Source: Pinus tabuliformis
Taxonomy: Eukaryota; Streptophyta; Pinopsida; Pinales; Pinaceae
Assembly (NCBI GenBank): GCA_031772625.1
Contig: CM062805.1
Span: forward strand, 803,673,592-803,737,591
Direction: 5' to 3'
Length of the DNA stretch: 64,000 nucleotides
Part shown: piece by piece, positions 11,215 to 21,791 of the stretch
How the letters are laid out: each line of letters opens with the position of its first letter
How positions within the stretch are numbered: the stretch's first letter is position 1
Position numbers and translations under genes: made by a program
The notes under the pieces: model-generated
Database searches by the model: none
What the model was told of the DNA's origin: nothing
Seen by the model: the letters and a program-made list of their open reading frames with translations, nothing else

Positions 11215-11618
11215 TTATTTCTATGACTACAACCATATAAACAAATGTCCCTCAAGCAAGCTAAGAAGAATAATAAATTATCACCAAATTATTATGGTTC
11301 GTACAAGGTGTTGCAAAAGATTGGTACTATGGCATACAAATTGGAGCTTCCTATAGCTTCCCGAGTGCACCCAGTTTCCATGTTTCATGCTCAAAGAAGG
11401 TTATTGGTGACAAGCTCCCAGTTCAAACAATATTATAGAACTTGAAAAGGAAGGAAAAATCATATTGGAACCTGAAGCAATCATAGAAACAAGAACTCGA
11501 CAGCTACGAAATCGATCAATTTCGGAGTATCTTGTCAACTGGAAGAACTTATCCATGGAAGATTCCACATGTGAGGATGAGAATTTTGTACAGAACCATC
11601 CAGAACTACTCAAGCATT
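11215..11618 (+). pseudogene. Integrase C-terminus and chromodomain of element A
   Basis: After stops at 11212 and 11224, frame 11245-11445 carries the GPY-like module (YYGSYKVLQKIG, HPVSMFHAQRR). A frameshift near 11442 leads to a chromodomain-like tail with EPEAIIETRTRQLRN, EYLVNWKNLSMEDST and a final HPELLKH. Such chromodomains direct chromoviruses to heterochromatin. One of the aromatic/Trp positions (STW in F) is Cys here (STCED). Confidence 0.75.
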
Positions 11619-11641
11619 GAGGAAAACACTTTTTTGAAGGG

Positions 11642-12679
11642 TGTTACATGGAAAAGTGTCTACACAGAACTGCTTATCCCACTAAGGTGTGGCAGCTACC
11701 TTAGAAACAAACAAAGTAAAGCTACTTTCGTTTTTCCTTTATGAAATATAGATGAGAGAAGAACAAAGAAGACCAACCTCTGCCTTGCGCTAATCTTCTA
11801 GTTTGATTCCTCTCTCTCTTGATAGTCTTTTGCTACTTGCTCCCTTGTATGCCCAGCTTCACAGAGTACCTGTAAGATCACAGTAGCATAGCACTATACA
11901 AGAACATGGATCTATAATCATAAAAAATATAGGATCAGATGTAAATTGACCATAGAAATGCATAAAATATAAATGACACAAGAATATGGAGGAAAACTTG
12001 AATAGCTATTATTGATAAACAAGAAAGAGCCAAGGGAGTTACAACCAGTTGTTCTGACCCAGCATCATCCTCTCAGCAAGTAAGCCCCTCTTCACCTCAT
12101 ACAAAGCTTAGATCACCCAACACTCTAATGTTGTCTCAAGAAACCAACAACAATTCCTTACAATATGCAAAATTCCAGCCTCTGGATCTGTGGGATGAGG
12201 GATCCATATAGAGATATCTGTAAGGGAGATGAGTCAGCTTGTGATTTGATTAGTGTCTTCCCTCTGATAGTTCTTGCTTCCACTTGGAGATTAATGATCT
12301 CTTACTCATCCTTGGTCGAATTCAGAGAGGCAAGTGTCACAGGAGAAGTTTCTAGAAGATTCCATGCCTCTCCACCTTGCGGAATGACACTGCAAATTGT
12401 CACTTCTCACCCATCGCACCCCATAGAAGGGTTTTTTGAAATGCAACGCACCCGCACAGTGTATTTAGGTGAGATGCAACACACTTTGCCTATGGAGCAG
12501 CTAAAATGATCATGTTTTGACCAGTTCTAAGCAGTTTTTCATGGAGAACTTCTGGGAGAAGCTGTAATTAGTTGACCTTGTTCCTTTAGGGGTTAGAACA
12601 ACACTTTTAGGGACTTAGGAGCCATTGGTTTATGGAAATTTCATGCTTGGGGTTGTAGTGCCCAAAAATGTCTATAACA
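11642..12679 (-). repeat. 3' LTR of B
   Basis: The repeat starts TGTTACATGG and ends TATAACA on the plus strand, and pairs with 25868-26905 at identical length. The 114-residue ORF at 12165-12509, antisense to the element, has a twin at 26391-26735 only because the LTRs are copies. Confidence 0.9.
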
Positions 12680-12692
12680 GTTTCCCCCTAAA
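12680..12692 (-). other. Polypurine tract of B
   Basis: TTTAGGGGGAAAC on the minus strand directly abuts the 3' LTR, where the primer for plus-strand DNA synthesis is expected. Confidence 0.75.
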
Positions 12693-13840
12693 GAATGAGG
12701 TCGTTAATCTTTTGATGTCGGGTGAAATGCTTTATTATGAGGATCCGAAGTTCTTTCAAGCTAAGAGGAGACCTGTAATAAGCTACAATACAATACATTA
12801 TCTTCATAATATTTTCATGATCTAGCTGAGGCAGGAATTCCCATGCTCAGCTTTATAAATTCATTTTTATGTACATATGATAGACAATCGTCTGAGTGTA
12901 GACTGATGATTCTGGTAGAGCCATCATCCCTTTATGGATGATTATATGTGCAGCAATGATGTACATTTGATGTCTTTATTTCCCTGAATATATATCGCAG
13001 CCTGGATGGATGAAACTAGATCCGACGTCTTCAATCTCGTTCGATCTTCACTCGAAGTACAAGTCGATCCATGTGAGAGGTGTTCTGGAGTCGAACATGG
13101 AAAGACATCAATTGATTACCAGCCAATGATGTAAGTTGTTAACAGGCGCGAGAGTAATCACCGATAATGATAATGACCCTCAAGGTACTGCAGTAAAATT
13201 CACGTGGTGTGAATAAAGGACTTGGCGTCGAACACCACGCAAAATCTTTCGGTCGAAGGTCAATGATGTAAACCTGTCATCGGATGTGAGAAACTTGCCA
13301 TTGAGGCATGCAAGCTTCAAAGTACTGAACGGGGTGTTCCTAGACTGACTTCTTGGATAATGAGCTGATGTCGACAAGAAGTGATCCGTCACAGGAGGGC
13401 CTTAATGAATCCCACATCAATAACACGGAACGGAGCAAATGATTTTAATGGAGGTGAAAACGATCTGATGACAAAAGGTTCAGGGTGGCGGTCATGAAAG
13501 AATGGAGTGTAAATGTATTGTAGCGGGTGAGACACAGGTGAATTCTCTTAATGACTTCTCTTGAACATATCGGCGACACTGACGTGATGGATTGGTAGCA
13601 TTAACCCCAAATGTGGATAGTGTGATGGGACCATGGTGATGTGACAGGTGAATGAAACAACCCAACCTGACTTGGATGCGGAGTGAAAGTGTCATGTTCA
13701 AGAGCGACTTGCTACCAACAAAGTTTCTTCAAGTTTTCTTCCCAATTTTTCCCCAGTTATTGTTGACTAGTACCTCTTTATTTTTGTCAAGCTTGAGGAG
13801 GATAACATATTTTTTTCTATAATTTTCCCTTTGGGCAAAC
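12693..13840 (-). other. Noncoding 3' part of the B interior
   Basis: There is no supported gene on either strand. Short open frames (13180-13392 and 13492-13701) show no motif. The stretch is less AT-rich than its surroundings and contains many TCGA-containing words around 13000-13100. Pol would be expected here in an autonomous relative. Confidence 0.55.
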
Positions 13841-14574
13841 CCATCGCTATGTTTTAACGAGCCTAGCGATAGTGAAACTTGTTCTTGTCTGCTATGGACA
13901 AGCTTGTCACTATTAAGTTTTAACGAGTTTAACGACAAAGATAACTCGTTCCTTTTCAATTTTAGAGAGTCTGAAAAGGAACGTAAAGGAAACTCCAAAA
14001 TTCATTTTTCTTCATCTAATCCCTTAAGTCTAAAAAATTATAAAACAATACAGAAGGGATGAATTTTCGATACTTTTAACGAGCCGAACAAAACAAGCGC
14101 TCGATCTTTTTGTGTAATAATCCCTCATGTCCAAAAAGATTAAAATCTAAAGGAGGGATAGCACTTCCGGTCCCTTTAATGAGCTGGAGAGGCCAATGGC
14201 TCGGCAATCTTTTCATATTTTACGAGTCAGTTGAAAAGAGCTTAAAGGAGACTCGTCTTTTGAGGAACGAGTGATAAAAATGGGTAGCAGCTGATTCCAG
14301 GTAAGGTTTGGAATTTTCCAATCACGGTAGTGTTACAAGGATGGCTAGTGGGATCACTCTTCGCAACTATTCCTCAAAAAGGGGTAAACAATCAAATGGA
14401 GGTGAATGATCGGCCAATACAGAGTGGAGGTGATGATGAGAACCCGACCAAGGCTTTTAAAGGCTAAAGTACTACATTCACGATGGTTATTTACCAGGAA
14501 ATAGTTCATTTTTTAATGAGCTTAAACGCGGGGAGAAACATTTGCTCATGTCTTATGTTTATTTTTTAACGAGC
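13841..14574 (-). repeat. Array of stem-loops with a conserved loop motif (block 1)
   Basis: Eight copies of a motif close to TTTTAANGAGY (plus strand) lie at 13852, 13918, 13960, 14074, 14174, 14218, 14511 and 14564. Three have clear perfect stems of unrelated sequence: ATCGCTA/TAGCGAT (13843-13849 with 13864-13870), a 12-bp CGTTCCTTTTCA/TGAAAAGGAACG (13947-13958 with 13972-13983) and TCTTTTCA/TGAAAAGA (14208-14215 with 14232-14239). The 13918 copy has a 5-bp TTGTC/GACAA stem and the 14074 copy a 4-bp TTCG/CGAA stem. On the sense (minus) strand the loop reads RCTCNTTAAAA. Function unknown; RNA packaging, dimerisation or plus-strand structure are possible. Confidence 0.7.
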
Positions 14575-15136
14575 TTGAACTATGTTCTAAAACTGCTCGA
14601 TTAATCTAGTCGTATAATAAGAATGTCCCATTTAAAAATGGCAATTTTTAGAGTTTTTCCCCACATCCTTTCTTTATGCAAGTTAGGAAACGACCAATCC
14701 TATGAGTTTAAAGGGTTAGAGGACATACAAATTAAAAAAAAAAAAATAGTCGCTCTTCGCTTGCATGCCAAAAGGTTTGCATGCCCCCAGGTATAAAATA
14801 AAGTTTCAAGGTCACCTTTTGTTCTACCGACAAAAAATTTGTTTTATCAGGAAAGGTATACCTCTTTCAGGTTACCAAAGATTGTTTTGTTCACAGCGCA
14901 AACAAAACACTTCCTCGGCGATGTCTACCGAAATAGACAAAGGCGAGTGGCAGAGACGACTCCACTCACATAACTTTGACGAGGAAATCTTGTTCCAGTC
15001 TAACCCCCTCTTCCAATCACAGACGGGAGTACAGTCCAGTCATATATCTCTCGTGGAAACCTATCCTATACCCGAAGTTTTCCTGCCGAAGCAGACCAGG
15101 GTGCATGCCCCCTGGGTTTCAGTCATGTCCCCTGAA
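14575..15136 (-). other. B interior downstream of protease, no clear gene
   Basis: A plus-strand open frame at 14765-15235 overlaps the end of the protease reading frame and shows no motif, so I do not call it. A 13-A run lies near 14735-14745. RT would normally follow the protease here but no RT motif is visible on either strand. Confidence 0.5.
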
Positions 15137-15949
15137 TTACTCGCGCTCATCAGGTGGACAGACTGGAGATTGATGAGACATTCCTTGTGTGAAAAGACCA
15201 TTCAGGGATGGCATATGACTATTTGCTCTGCATGATCCGGGAAATGAAAGCTGGTCTACGAGCTTGACCACTCTTCCTTCGTGCGGAAAACACATTACTC
15301 TAAAGAGTGAGGAGACAATCGCTCCCATGCAATAAATATAGTCTCGTCCAAGGAGTAGATTATAATCCAGGGGTCCTTGAACTACCATTACGTTCATGTG
15401 AATGGTTTTCCCTCTCAATGTTATGGGCACATTGGGAAGGATCCCTAACAGTCGACTGGTTCCTTTGTCAAAGCCTGTTATATTTCTCATCTCAGGCAAA
15501 AGTGATGGCAAACCAAGCGCTTTCCAAGCAGTCGAGAAAAGGATACTCACATAAGCCCCTTCATCTATGATGGTACCAGCCATAACCATTCTATATACTT
15601 GAGCAATGATTCTGAATGGTACACTAGCCGGTAAGCAGGGTCTGCCTAGTTGATTCCAGTCGAAGGAAACAACTAGGTTGCTTGGAGGTGGGACCGAATA
15701 GACGGCTGGGTACGACTCTGGCGAACTTCCTTCCTGCGGCAAAGGAATGGGTAAATTTCCCCCATGTTCATCAGAGTCTGTGCTTACGAAAAGAATTTGG
15801 ACAGTGTCATCCTTATTCTCTTCTGTGACTGTATCATCTGAAGATGGAACCTCTGAAGGCAAGACCGGGTCAATTGCCGCCTCGACCTTTTGACTTTCGT
15901 CTGGTATGGGTTCAGATGGTTTGTCTTCAATGATATATGCTTCAGCCAA
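15137..15949 (-). pseudogene. Aspartic protease region of element B
   Basis: A 270-residue open frame on the minus strand. Residues 1-95 are an acidic, Pro/Ser-rich linker. The active-site-like motif TIIDEGAYVSIL sits at about residues 125-136, with D-E-G-A where most retropepsins have D-S/T-G-A; a variant Glu is seen in some plant Tat-type proteases. A later PLDYNLLLGRDYIY segment matches the C-terminal retropepsin strand. Gag lies upstream in another frame. No RT follows, so the protease would not be released from a Pol protein. Confidence 0.7.
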
Positions 15950-15978
15950 CCACCTGGGCGGGTCAGTCGGATTTTAAA

Positions 15979-16706
15979 CTAGTGACGGACTCGGCAAGAG
16001 CTTTTATATCCAGGAGGAAGTCGTAACGATGAAACCAAACGATCGTCCAAAACTCTTTTAGCCTCGTCTAAGAAGGGACAATGGTGGACGGCATGATCGC
16101 CTTCACACAGTTTACAAGGAAATCTATATTTTCCTTTTTGTCCTAGGGCTTCACTTTCACTAGTCGACGGTGTGTTTTCAACATGAGCATCAGAGGTTGA
16201 CGACACCGGGTTGTGCAAACGAGGAGACCAGTCCCTTAAGATCTGAGGGATGCAGGGACAATCTCTATGATAGTGGTCTCCTTTGCAAATGATACATGGC
16301 GATTTAGGCCTGGTCGGTGCAGTGTGTGGATTTTCGCTAGACAATGCTTGGTTTCCCCTTTCGCTTTTGGTTCCTTCTTCTTCTTGGATTTCTTCTTCTT
16401 TTCCTTCTTCTTCTCAAATACTTGATTTTTGGCTTTACCAGCCCCATCAAGGGAAGAGGAAGGAGGAGAGGAAGAATTGGAGGAAGTAGAAGGTTGGTGG
16501 GTAACTCTGGATTCGTCTAGTTGCTGACTCGATTATTCAGGAATTGCGGTGTTCTGAATGACAGAGGTTGAGAAGAGCCATACGGGCAAGCCGATTGTCA
16601 ATCCTGGAAGCGACAATGTGGCCATATGGGGTGCACCAACATCTCCCCATGAGGAGAAGGGACTAGGATTTTCCCCAAGGAGAATTCCTTGGTTGGTGGG
16701 TTCCAT
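15979..16706 (-). pseudogene. gag N-terminus and nucleocapsid of element B
   Basis: An ATG at 16706 (minus) opens a frame with a Gly/Pro-rich N-terminus, a TAA near 16539, a Ser-rich stretch and a long Lys-rich run (KKKEKKKKSKKKKE). A frameshift near 16345 leads into a frame with two zinc knuckles of type CX2CX3HX4C: CIICKGDHYHRDC and CKLCEGDHAVHHC. No capsid domain is visible between the N-terminus and the zinc knuckles, so gag is probably internally deleted. The knuckles would bind the RNA genome. Confidence 0.65.
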
Positions 16707-16783
16707 TTTTTCAACCTAAGATCAACGTAGCAAAGGGTGATGATTATTCCGTTTAAAATAAATTTTAGACACTTTGACACAAC

Positions 16784-16907
16784 TTGTTTTTTCAATTTTA
16801 AAGAGTCGAGAAAAAAACAAAAGATGACTCTAGTCACCTTCGATTTTTAATGAGCTTGAAGTGACAAGTGCTCAAATGGACCTTTTCCGTTAAGGAGTCT
16901 GAAAAGG
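16784..16907 (-). repeat. Stem-loops with the conserved loop motif (block 2, upstream of gag)
   Basis: Three consecutive hairpins carry the same loop motif as block 1. Stems: TTGTTTTTTC with GAAAAAAACAA (16784-16793 with 16810-16820, one bulge), GTCACCTTC with GAAGTGAC (16833-16841 with 16858-16865, one bulge) and CCTTTTC with GAAAAGG (16881-16887 with 16901-16907). Loops are 13-16 nt and contain TTTTAAAGAGT, TTTTAATGAGC and GTTAAGGAGT. In the sense direction they lie just before the gag start. Confidence 0.7.
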
Positions 16908-18085
16908 AACGAAAGGGACTGCTCTAGAAATATAGGTAGAGGGATTACCAAACCAATCGCAAAACTGCAGAATAATTTTTACGGCACGGCAGTCAATCTT
17001 CCCGAATGCTCTGTTCAGTGCATTGCGATCGATAGGGCGGCAGACACGTCTTCCTATGGATAAAGGATTAAGCCTATTGTGGTCTCCAAAAATATACTCG
17101 ACAGTACGTGGGAGCACAAGTCCACACTGGCACTTATCGTCTCAAAGTGGAAGAATCACCCAACCATCAGTGAGAACAACAGTTACCAGGCTTTACGACG
17201 CTGGAATACGTCTCTAGCCTAGACTTCTAAATGTTGTGCGTTAGGTTCCAAAGCGTTTTTAGATTCATTGAATTTATTTTATAGTTGATCTTGTTTAAGA
17301 AATTTGCCTTTCAGGTTCACCACGAGATGTAGATGTATAATTCCTAGAATGCAATCTAAGATGATAAACAGTCTTTTATCTTCTTTTTGCAATGAAAATC
17401 CTAGCTACTAAGAAAAGAGAGACAGTATTCTTTCATAAAGAGGAAAGAGCACACACTAAATGCACAGTCCTAAATCAAACCAATCAAACAGTCTAAATGA
17501 AAATGCACATGCATGTATTTGTTTTCAGCTTTCTTAGTATGTGAATGGTAAAAAGAAATCTAATGCACAAATCTGAATTACTTTTCAAGCGACAATTATT
17601 AACAAGTTTCTTTTCAAAATCAAAAAAGGAGACAATCACAAAATTTTACGATTTGGAAATGAATACTTGTTTTTGACGCTAGAAACTACAAATTCAGACC
17701 AAATACAATAGTAACAGGATTATCGACTATCAATAGCAACCAAACTCTTTCCTATGACTGAAAACGACACTTGCGACACTTTCGAATCAAAGGACGACAG
17801 TACGATTACGTTACTTTTTGCAAAGGAGAACTGAAAATGACTCAACAAATACACAAAAACATTTACAGCTCTTTTGCACAAAGGAGGCGGAATAACAACA
17901 AGGAAAACGGGTTTCAAACAAAGATATACTGATTACAGGCAGCAAAATTCATGAATAGAACTGGAAAGAATGAATCACAGAAACCAAAACTGAACAATGC
18001 CTAGTCTGATTAGCGCACCTGTAACACAGGGAATTTGAAATGCAGCGCACCTACTACACTCGGGAAGTGCGCTGAATTTCAGATT
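16908..18085 (-). other. Leader region of element B
   Basis: This is the part of the B leader between C and gag. A minus-strand frame at 16890-17117 (75 residues, with Arg/Ile/Asn-rich RRVCRPIDRNALNRAFG) could be an ORF upstream of gag, as in Ogre elements, but I recognise no domain. The rest (17220-18085) is AT-rich and featureless. Confidence 0.45.
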
Positions 18086-18090
18086 CACAG

Positions 18091-19579
18091 CGTTGGAAAT
18101 AATACTGAGAGGGGCGGTGAATCAGTATTATCTAATTCTTTTAATAAATCTTCTTTATTTGTTCTTTGAATTATTTTTGCATGTCAGTACCATAAAATAA
18201 TGAGCATGAACAAAAGAAAACAGATAGTCACACCAAAGAACACAAGATGTAAGGTGGAAACCCAATGTGGGTGAAAACCACCTGCTGCAATATGTCTCTA
18301 TCTTCTTTCAAATTAGAAACTCCTTTTACAATGGTTTTGTACTGGTGCAGTCCTTTACCAATACGCAGGCTGCAACCTGCAGAGAGCTACAACTCTCTCT
18401 CTCGTTTTCCAGTCTCTCCTGGAAGGGAGCTACAACCCCCTACTTCTTTTCTTACAAGGACCACTTTTCATAAATTTTCAAACTGGATCCATAAGCATCA
18501 AATGATCATCAAGTATAAGAGAATCACCCAGTCAACTGTAGTAACCAGATCAACAATAATAGGACCAAACCCAGAACACAACAATGATAAACAAAGATTT
18601 TAAGAGAAGTAAGCACCCTGCTCAACTGCTCGCCTGCTTATGTAAGCACCCTGCTCAACTGCTTGCCTGCTTACAGTACTCACCCTGCTCAACTGCTCGC
18701 CTGCTTACGTACGCACCCTACTCAACTGCTCACCTGCGTACCTCGCTCTGAGTCCATTGAACTGCCTGCGGACCTCCGCACCTGCAACCCTTCTGTGCCT
18801 GCGTACTGGCGCACCTGCAACCCTTTTGTGCCTGCGTACCGGTGCACCTGAAACCCTTCTGTGCCTGCGTACCGGCGCACCTGCAACCCTTCTGTGCCTG
18901 CGTATCGGCGCACCTGCAACCCTTCTGGGCCTGCGTACCGGCGCACCTGAAACCCTTCTGTGCCTGCGTACCGACGCACCTGAAACGCTTCGTTCCTGAG
19001 TATGTACGCACTTTTCTCTCATTGTACCTGCGTACCTTCGGGCATAGATGATTTCAAGACTTCAGAAATAACCCAGACAGTCAGATCTACAGATCTGAAC
19101 ATGCGTCGAAGAGATCTCGGTCCATCAGTAGATTTGCCTTATTTAGATCTAGACCAGATCTAGCCCTCATAAGATATTCAACCAAAAACTTGCTCAACCC
19201 AAATGATCTCCTTTGCTTTATATAGGAAAGCTCTTCCTTAAATCATGGATCAATACCACGAGCCGACACCATAATAACACAATACCGTCGGCTAAATGCC
19301 AAGAGTAAAACATAAGAAAACCCCACATGTGAATTTCTTTGCCTTGAAATGTGTGCACTGGGGGTACGCACCTCCTGAATGAGATAACTGCGGGTATGTA
19401 CGCACTTTATGTAACACTGACCTGCGTGTACGCAACTTATGCAAGGTGTACCTGCGTACCCCTTATTTTCTTCAATATTTGCTAGCTGATCATCAATCTC
19501 TGCTGCTGACTTGAAGTACTGTGATCTATCACCTGAATGGGTTGCCATCAAGGACAACACTTTAGCCATAATGCCAACA
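18091..19579 (-). repeat. 3' LTR of C
   Basis: On the plus strand it starts CGTTGGAAAT (T expected first) and ends GCCAACA. It contains the 33-bp minisatellite and the terminal hairpin (18099-18108 with 18122-18131). Length equals the other copy exactly. Confidence 0.92.
18609..19000. repeat. 33-bp minisatellite within the C 3' LTR
   Basis: Four units of type GTAAGCACCCTGCTCAACTG... are followed by about seven units of type CACCTGCAACCCTTCTGTGC...; both types share GTACGCACC and CTGCGTAC ends. The unit is 33 bp (one of 34), a multiple of three without stops, so several frames on both strands stay open over 200-300 bp. The 5' LTR carries the matching array at about 24532-24925 with a different mix of unit variants. 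Confidence 0.85.
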
Positions 19580-19592
19580 ATCTCCCCCTTTG
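19580..19592 (-). other. Polypurine tract of C
   Basis: AAAGGGGGAGATT on the minus strand abuts the 3' LTR; plus-strand synthesis would start here. Confidence 0.8.
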
Positions 19593-19841
19593 GACTTGAT
19601 GGCAACCTCAAAGCTTCAGCTTCATTCTCCCCCTTTGACATCAAGGGCAAAGGGTTATGCTCCCCCTAAGAACATGCTCCCCCTGAATATGAACCAGATT
19701 TGCAACGAAGAACCATAATCCACCATGAAAGAGATAGAGACATATTGCAGCTACTTCCAAGATCTCCTTCTGCACATCCTCCATAATGCCAACAATGCAT
19801 TATATGCTCCTCCTGAACCTGTACCATAAATCAGAAGAGGT
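19593..19841 (-). other. Short 3' untranslated stretch of C
   Basis: Between the RT-RNase H stop and the PPT there is no gene. Further CTCCCCCT blocks at about 19630, 19660 and 19675 are PPT-like purine runs on the sense strand. Confidence 0.5.
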
Positions 19842-21461
19842 TCAGCAATAAGATGATGCATCAACAACCCCCAGCTTTTGCCTGAGGTATTCAAAAGTGT
19901 CCCTGGGCAATGGTTTGGTGAGAATATCAACAACTTGTTCCTTAGAAGGAACATACTCCAACTTGACCTTCTGTTCAAGCACTTGTTCCCGGAGAAAATG
20001 ATACTTGATTGGTATGTGCTTGGTTTTTGAATGCATAATAGGATTCTTTGAGATGCTGATTGCACTTGTGTTATCACATAAGATGGGGATTGGTGGTGTA
20101 CAAGTGATTTGAAAATCCTGCAAATTCTGCATCATCCAAAGGAGTTGGGTGCAACAAGATGAAGCAGCAACATATTCCGCTTCAGCTGTAGATAAGGCAA
20201 TCGAACTCTGTTTCTTGCTGAACCAAGATACCAGTCTGGAACCCATAAAGAACGCACCACCACTTGTGCTTTTCCTGTCATCCATGCTTCCGGCCCAATC
20301 TGCATCTGTATAAGCATGAAGTGTAAGATCTGTATCTCTAGGATACCATAAGCCATAATTTTGAGTCCCTTGAAGATATTTGAAAATTCTCTTCACTGCC
20401 TGAAGATGAGTCTCCTTCGGATTTGCCTGAAATCTTCCAACTATTCCAACTGCATGCATGATGTCTGGTCGGGTACCTATCAAATAAAGTAAACTTCCAA
20501 TCATAGATCTGTAGGTTGGTTGATGTACTGCTGCAGATTCATCATTTGCACTGAGGCTACATCCTGTGACCATGGGTGTACATACTGGTTTTGCATCTTC
20601 CATACCATATTTCTTCAAAATCTGTTTGAGATACTTGGTTTGAGATAAAAAGATTCCTCCTTCTTTTTGTTGGATTTGCAAACCAAGGAAATATGTCAGT
20701 TCTCCTAGCAAAGACATTTCAAATTCTTTCTGCATGACCAACGCAAAGTTTTGACTCATAGCTTCTTCATTGCTCCCAAAAATAATGTCATCTACATACA
20801 CAACAAGTATTAGCAATTTGTCATTTTCAACTTTTATATAAAGATTGCTATCTGCCGATCCTTTTGAAAAGCCTTGTTGATGAAGATATTTGTCCAAACG
20901 GTAGTACCAAGCCCTTGGAGCTTGTTTGAGACCATAGAGAGCCTTTTTCAATCTGCATACAAGATTTGGATCATTTCCAAGAATGAACCCATCTGGCTGT
21001 TCAATGTACACTTCTTCTTCCAAGTCTCCATTCAGAAAGGCTAATTTCACGTCCATTTGAAATACTTTGAAGTTTTGAAAACTTGAGAGAGCAAGGAACA
21101 TTCGGATGGCCTCAAGTCTTGCAACAGGAGCAAAGGTTTCTTCAAAGTCTATTCCTTCTTGCTGCGCATACCCTTTACAAAAAAGTCTGGCTTTGTTTCT
21201 AATTACTTCTCCATTTTCATTCAATTTGTTTTTGAAGACCCATTTTGTCCCGATAACATTCTTATCTTTTGGTCTAGGAACCAGCTCCCAAGTGTTGTTC
21301 TTTTCGATCTGCTCAAGTTCTTCATCCATTTCTTTCACCCAACATTCATCTTTGCATGCCTCTTTCACATTTTGTGGTTCAGTAGAGGAGAGTAATGCCA
21401 AATAGCTTGAAGCTTCTGCAACTATTCTTCTTGTTTGTACACCTGCTTCTTTCTGCCCCAT
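19842..21461 (-). CDS. Reverse transcriptase-RNase H of copia element C
   Basis: An intact 539-residue frame. The N-terminal [20 protein letters not shown] segment is the classic start of copia RT (RVT_2). Motif A is [13 protein letters not shown]; the active site is YVDDIIFGS. RNase H follows: [10 protein letters not shown] (first Asp), the STAEAEYVA Glu helix, and ILCDNTSAI (Asp), ending with the [16 protein letters not shown] signature. All catalytic residues I can check are present, so the enzyme could be active. The start shown (MGQKEAG) is the first Met of the open stretch; in the parent polyprotein RT would be fused to integrase. The protein would copy RNA into cDNA in cytoplasmic particles. 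Confidence 0.92.
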   Translation of the reverse strand: MGQKEAGVQTRRIVAEASSYLALLSSTEPQNVKEACKDECWVKEMDEELEQIEKNNTWELVPRPKDKNVIGTKWVFKNKLNENGEVIRNKARLFCKGYAQQEGIDFEETFAPVARLEAIRMFLALSSFQNFKVFQMDVKLAFLNGDLEEEVYIEQPDGFILGNDPNLVCRLKKALYGLKQAPRAWYYRLDKYLHQQGFSKGSADSNLYIKVENDKLLILVVYVDDIIFGSNEEAMSQNFALVMQKEFEMSLLGELTYFLGLQIQQKEGGIFLSQTKYLKQILKKYGMEDAKPVCTPMVTGCSLSANDESAAVHQPTYRSMIGSLLYLIGTRPDIMHAVGIVGRFQANPKETHLQAVKRIFKYLQGTQNYGLWYPRDTDLTLHAYTDADWAGSMDDRKSTSGGAFFMGSRLVSWFSKKQSSIALSTAEAEYVAASSCCTQLLWMMQNLQDFQITCTPPIPILCDNTSAISISKNPIMHSKTKHIPIKYHFLREQVLEQKVKLEYVPSKEQVVDILTKPLPRDTFEYLRQKLGVVDASSYC

Positions 21462-21791
21462 AATATGAGATTCTGGATGGTTTTACTGAACATATCTGGA
21501 TGGAGTCTTTTCTTCTATTCTTGTTTGCTCCTCTGGTTCTTCTTGAGGTTCTTCTTCTTCATCATTCTGTCGTTGGGGGTAGCCTTCATCTTCTTCGATG
21601 TCTTCATGATGTACTTGCCTAGGAATGTATCCCTTCTCATCAACCACTACATCAATGCTGTCAACAATTCTGCCAAGTCTTTTATTGTAGAATTTGTATG
21701 CTTTGCTATGTGGAGAGTAACCAAGAAGAATGCCTTCATCTGCTCTAGGTTCAAGTTTGCCAAGCTGCTCATCAGTATTCTTGATATAGCA
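21462..21791 (-). pseudogene. Integrase C-terminal remnant of element C
   Basis: Reading on the minus strand from a TAA at about 21789, the sequence encodes a KLEPRADEGILLGYS segment, SPHSKAYKFYNK and an acidic Glu-rich linker, the end of a copia integrase. The zinc finger and the DDE core (about 300 residues) that should precede it are absent: the protease frame joins this remnant directly. A TAA near 21485 separates it from RT. Confidence 0.8.

Noticed and set aside
12165..12509. 114-codon ORF conserved at 26391-26735
   Set aside because: The two copies are the two LTRs of B; similarity reflects duplication by reverse transcription, and the frame is antisense to the element.
14765..15235. 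156-codon plus-strand ORF in B
   Set aside because: It overlaps the minus-strand protease frame and has no recognisable motif; treated as a shadow.
18609..19000. CRISPR-like regular repeat
   Set aside because: The units are contiguous minisatellite copies with no unique spacers, inside a plant LTR.
18705..19022. Several overlapping ORFs on both strands in the C LTR (and the twin set at 24628-24970)
   Set aside because: They are produced by the 33-bp repeat, which is a multiple of three without stops. No start context or domain supports a protein.
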